Origin: Sagittula stellata E-37
GTDB taxonomy: Bacteria > Pseudomonadota > Alphaproteobacteria > Rhodobacterales > Rhodobacteraceae
Length of the DNA stretch: 64,000 nucleotides
Direction of reading: 5' to 3'
NCBI RefSeq assembly: GCF_039724765.1
Contig: NZ_CP155729.1
Location: 3,295,501-3,359,500 of the forward strand
Each line of letters opens with the position of its first letter. The stretch's first letter is position 1. A model generated the notes under the pieces. The model did not search any database. It was not told where the DNA came from and saw nothing but the letters and a program-made list of their open reading frames with translations. The position numbers and the translations under genes were made by a program. Positions 63,227-64,000 of the stretch are shown in pieces.

Positions 63227-64000
63227 TCAGTTGGAGGGTTCGCTGGACGCCGTCCCGCGGCCCTTGCGGCGCAACAGCAGCATCGCCAGAGGGAGCATCC
63301 ACACGGCAATGGTGAAGATCCCCAATCCGGCGGATATGGGCCGTTCGAAGAAGGCGATGAAGCTGCCGTCGGACTTGATCATCGAAGTGACGAAGTTCTG
63401 TTCCAGCATCGGCCCCAGCACCAGCCCGAGGATCGCGGGCGCGATGGGGATGTCGTTCTCCTCCATCAGGAAACCGATGATGCCGAACACGAGCATCAGC
63501 CAGATCCCGAAGACGGAGTTGTTGATCGCAAAAGATCCCACCATGCAGAACATCAGGATGATCGGCATGAGAACCCGCTGCGGTATGGACAGAACCTGCC
63601 GCGCCCCCTTGATCGCCAGCCAGCCCAACGGCAGCATCATGAGGTTGGCGACGAGGAAAACGATGAACACCGCGTAGATCATCTGCGGTTGCGTGATGAA
63701 GACCATCGGCCCGGGGTTGATGCCCTTGATGTAGAGCACGCCGATGACGATTGCAGTGATCGAGTCGCCGGGAATGCCGAACACCAGCGCCGGGATCCAC
63801 GCCCCGGACATGGCGCCGTTGTTGGAGGACCCGGCCTCGACCAGCCCTTCAACATGGCCAGTGCCGAATTTCTCAGGCGTCTTGGAGAACTTCTTGGACA
63901 CGGCGTAGCTGATCCAGGCGGCGATGTCGGCCCCTGCCCCCGGCAACGCGCCGATGGCCGTGCCGAGCGCGCTGCCGCGCAGGGCCTGCACCGGATACTT
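63227..64000 (-). CDS. tctA: Tripartite tricarboxylate transporter TctA, C-terminal part (N-terminus outside window)
   Basis: The 257 visible residues are the second half of a TctA permease: ALRGSALGTAIGALPGAGAD, WIPALVFGIPGDSITAIVIG, LYIKGINPGPMVFITQPQMI and several membrane helices. The frame is open to base 64000. It differs clearly from the TctA at 29016, so the genome has at least two such systems. It is followed by the dehydrogenase gene in the same direction. Confidence 0.9.
   Translation of the reverse strand, partial: KYPVQALRGSALGTAIGALPGAGADIAAWISYAVSKKFSKTPEKFGTGHVEGLVEAGSSNNGAMSGAWIPALVFGIPGDSITAIVIGVLYIKGINPGPMVFITQPQMIYAVFIVFLVANLMMLPLGWLAIKGARQVLSIPQRVLMPIILMFCMVGSFAINNSVFGIWLMLVFGIIGFLMEENDIPIAPAILGLVLGPMLEQNFVTSMIKSDGSFIAFFERPISAGLGIFTIAVWMLPLAMLLLRRKGRGTASSEPSN

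Overview
The window reads as a chromosomal segment of an alphaproteobacterium of the Rhodobacteraceae (Roseobacter/Paracoccus relatives). The evidence is a high G+C content in most genes, many solute-binding-protein transporters (TRAP, tripartite tricarboxylate, Pot-type, aap-type and sugar ABC systems), a complete beta-hydroxyaspartate cycle cluster, a MoxYX-like two-component pair, and a dispersed palindromic repeat that contains the word CTTCATCTTGGC.

Layout, left to right. (1) 1-8334: a ketopantoate-reductase-like gene (cut by the edge), an acyl-CoA ligase, and bhcD, bhcC, bhcB and bhcA on the minus strand, with the IclR regulator bhcR divergent. The bhc enzymes turn glyoxylate and glycine into oxaloacetate through beta-hydroxyaspartate and iminosuccinate. 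A 20-bp IclR-type inverted repeat (7268-7287) lies between bhcA and bhcR. (2) 8547-10354: a membrane desaturase overlapping a TIM-barrel gene. (3) 10816-19200: a minus-strand unit with a thiamine-diphosphate enzyme, an Asp/Glu/hydantoin racemase and a spermidine/putrescine-type ABC transporter, divergent from a GntR/FCD regulator and a GNAT enzyme; a TTGTATACAA operator lies between them. (4) 19276-22214: a TRAP transporter. (5) 22399-28670: a sugar-type ABC transporter with a GH63-like hydrolase and two unusual permeases. (6) 29016-32062: a TctCBA transporter. (7) 32614-37202: the aapJQMP general amino-acid transporter. (8) 37704-43623: an iron-type alcohol dehydrogenase overlapping glpK, an XRE/cupin regulator with a GNAT enzyme, and a class-III aminotransferase.

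(9) 43630-52600 is a mosaic mobile region. It holds two decayed IS5-family copies, one IS5-family element of 841 bp with a frameshift-type transposase, tRNA-Ser(GCT), a phage-type repressor, a pair of small secreted proteins, fragments of a DNA methylase, a possible PIN-like protein and phage tail-like proteins, four copies of an ~80-bp sequence, and two ~410-bp direct repeats about 3 kb apart. Base composition and gene integrity differ from the rest of the window.

(10) 52608-60715: seven tightly overlapping minus-strand genes (MoxR ATPase, DUF58, DUF4381-like, two von Willebrand proteins, a small TPR-like protein and a BatD-like protein), divergent from a histidine kinase and a NarL-type regulator. 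The set resembles mxaRSACKL with moxYX, but no methanol dehydrogenase structural gene is present. (11) 60989-64000: a secreted protein with a 17-unit Gly-Asn repeat, a 2-hydroxyacid dehydrogenase, and the C-terminal part of a second TctA.

No CRISPR array or rRNA gene was seen. The best integrated system is the beta-hydroxyaspartate cycle, which is known. The less explained parts are the extra genes appended to it, the DUF11-like insertion in a sugar permease, the thiamine-diphosphate enzyme/racemase/ABC unit, and the repeat-bounded mosaic.
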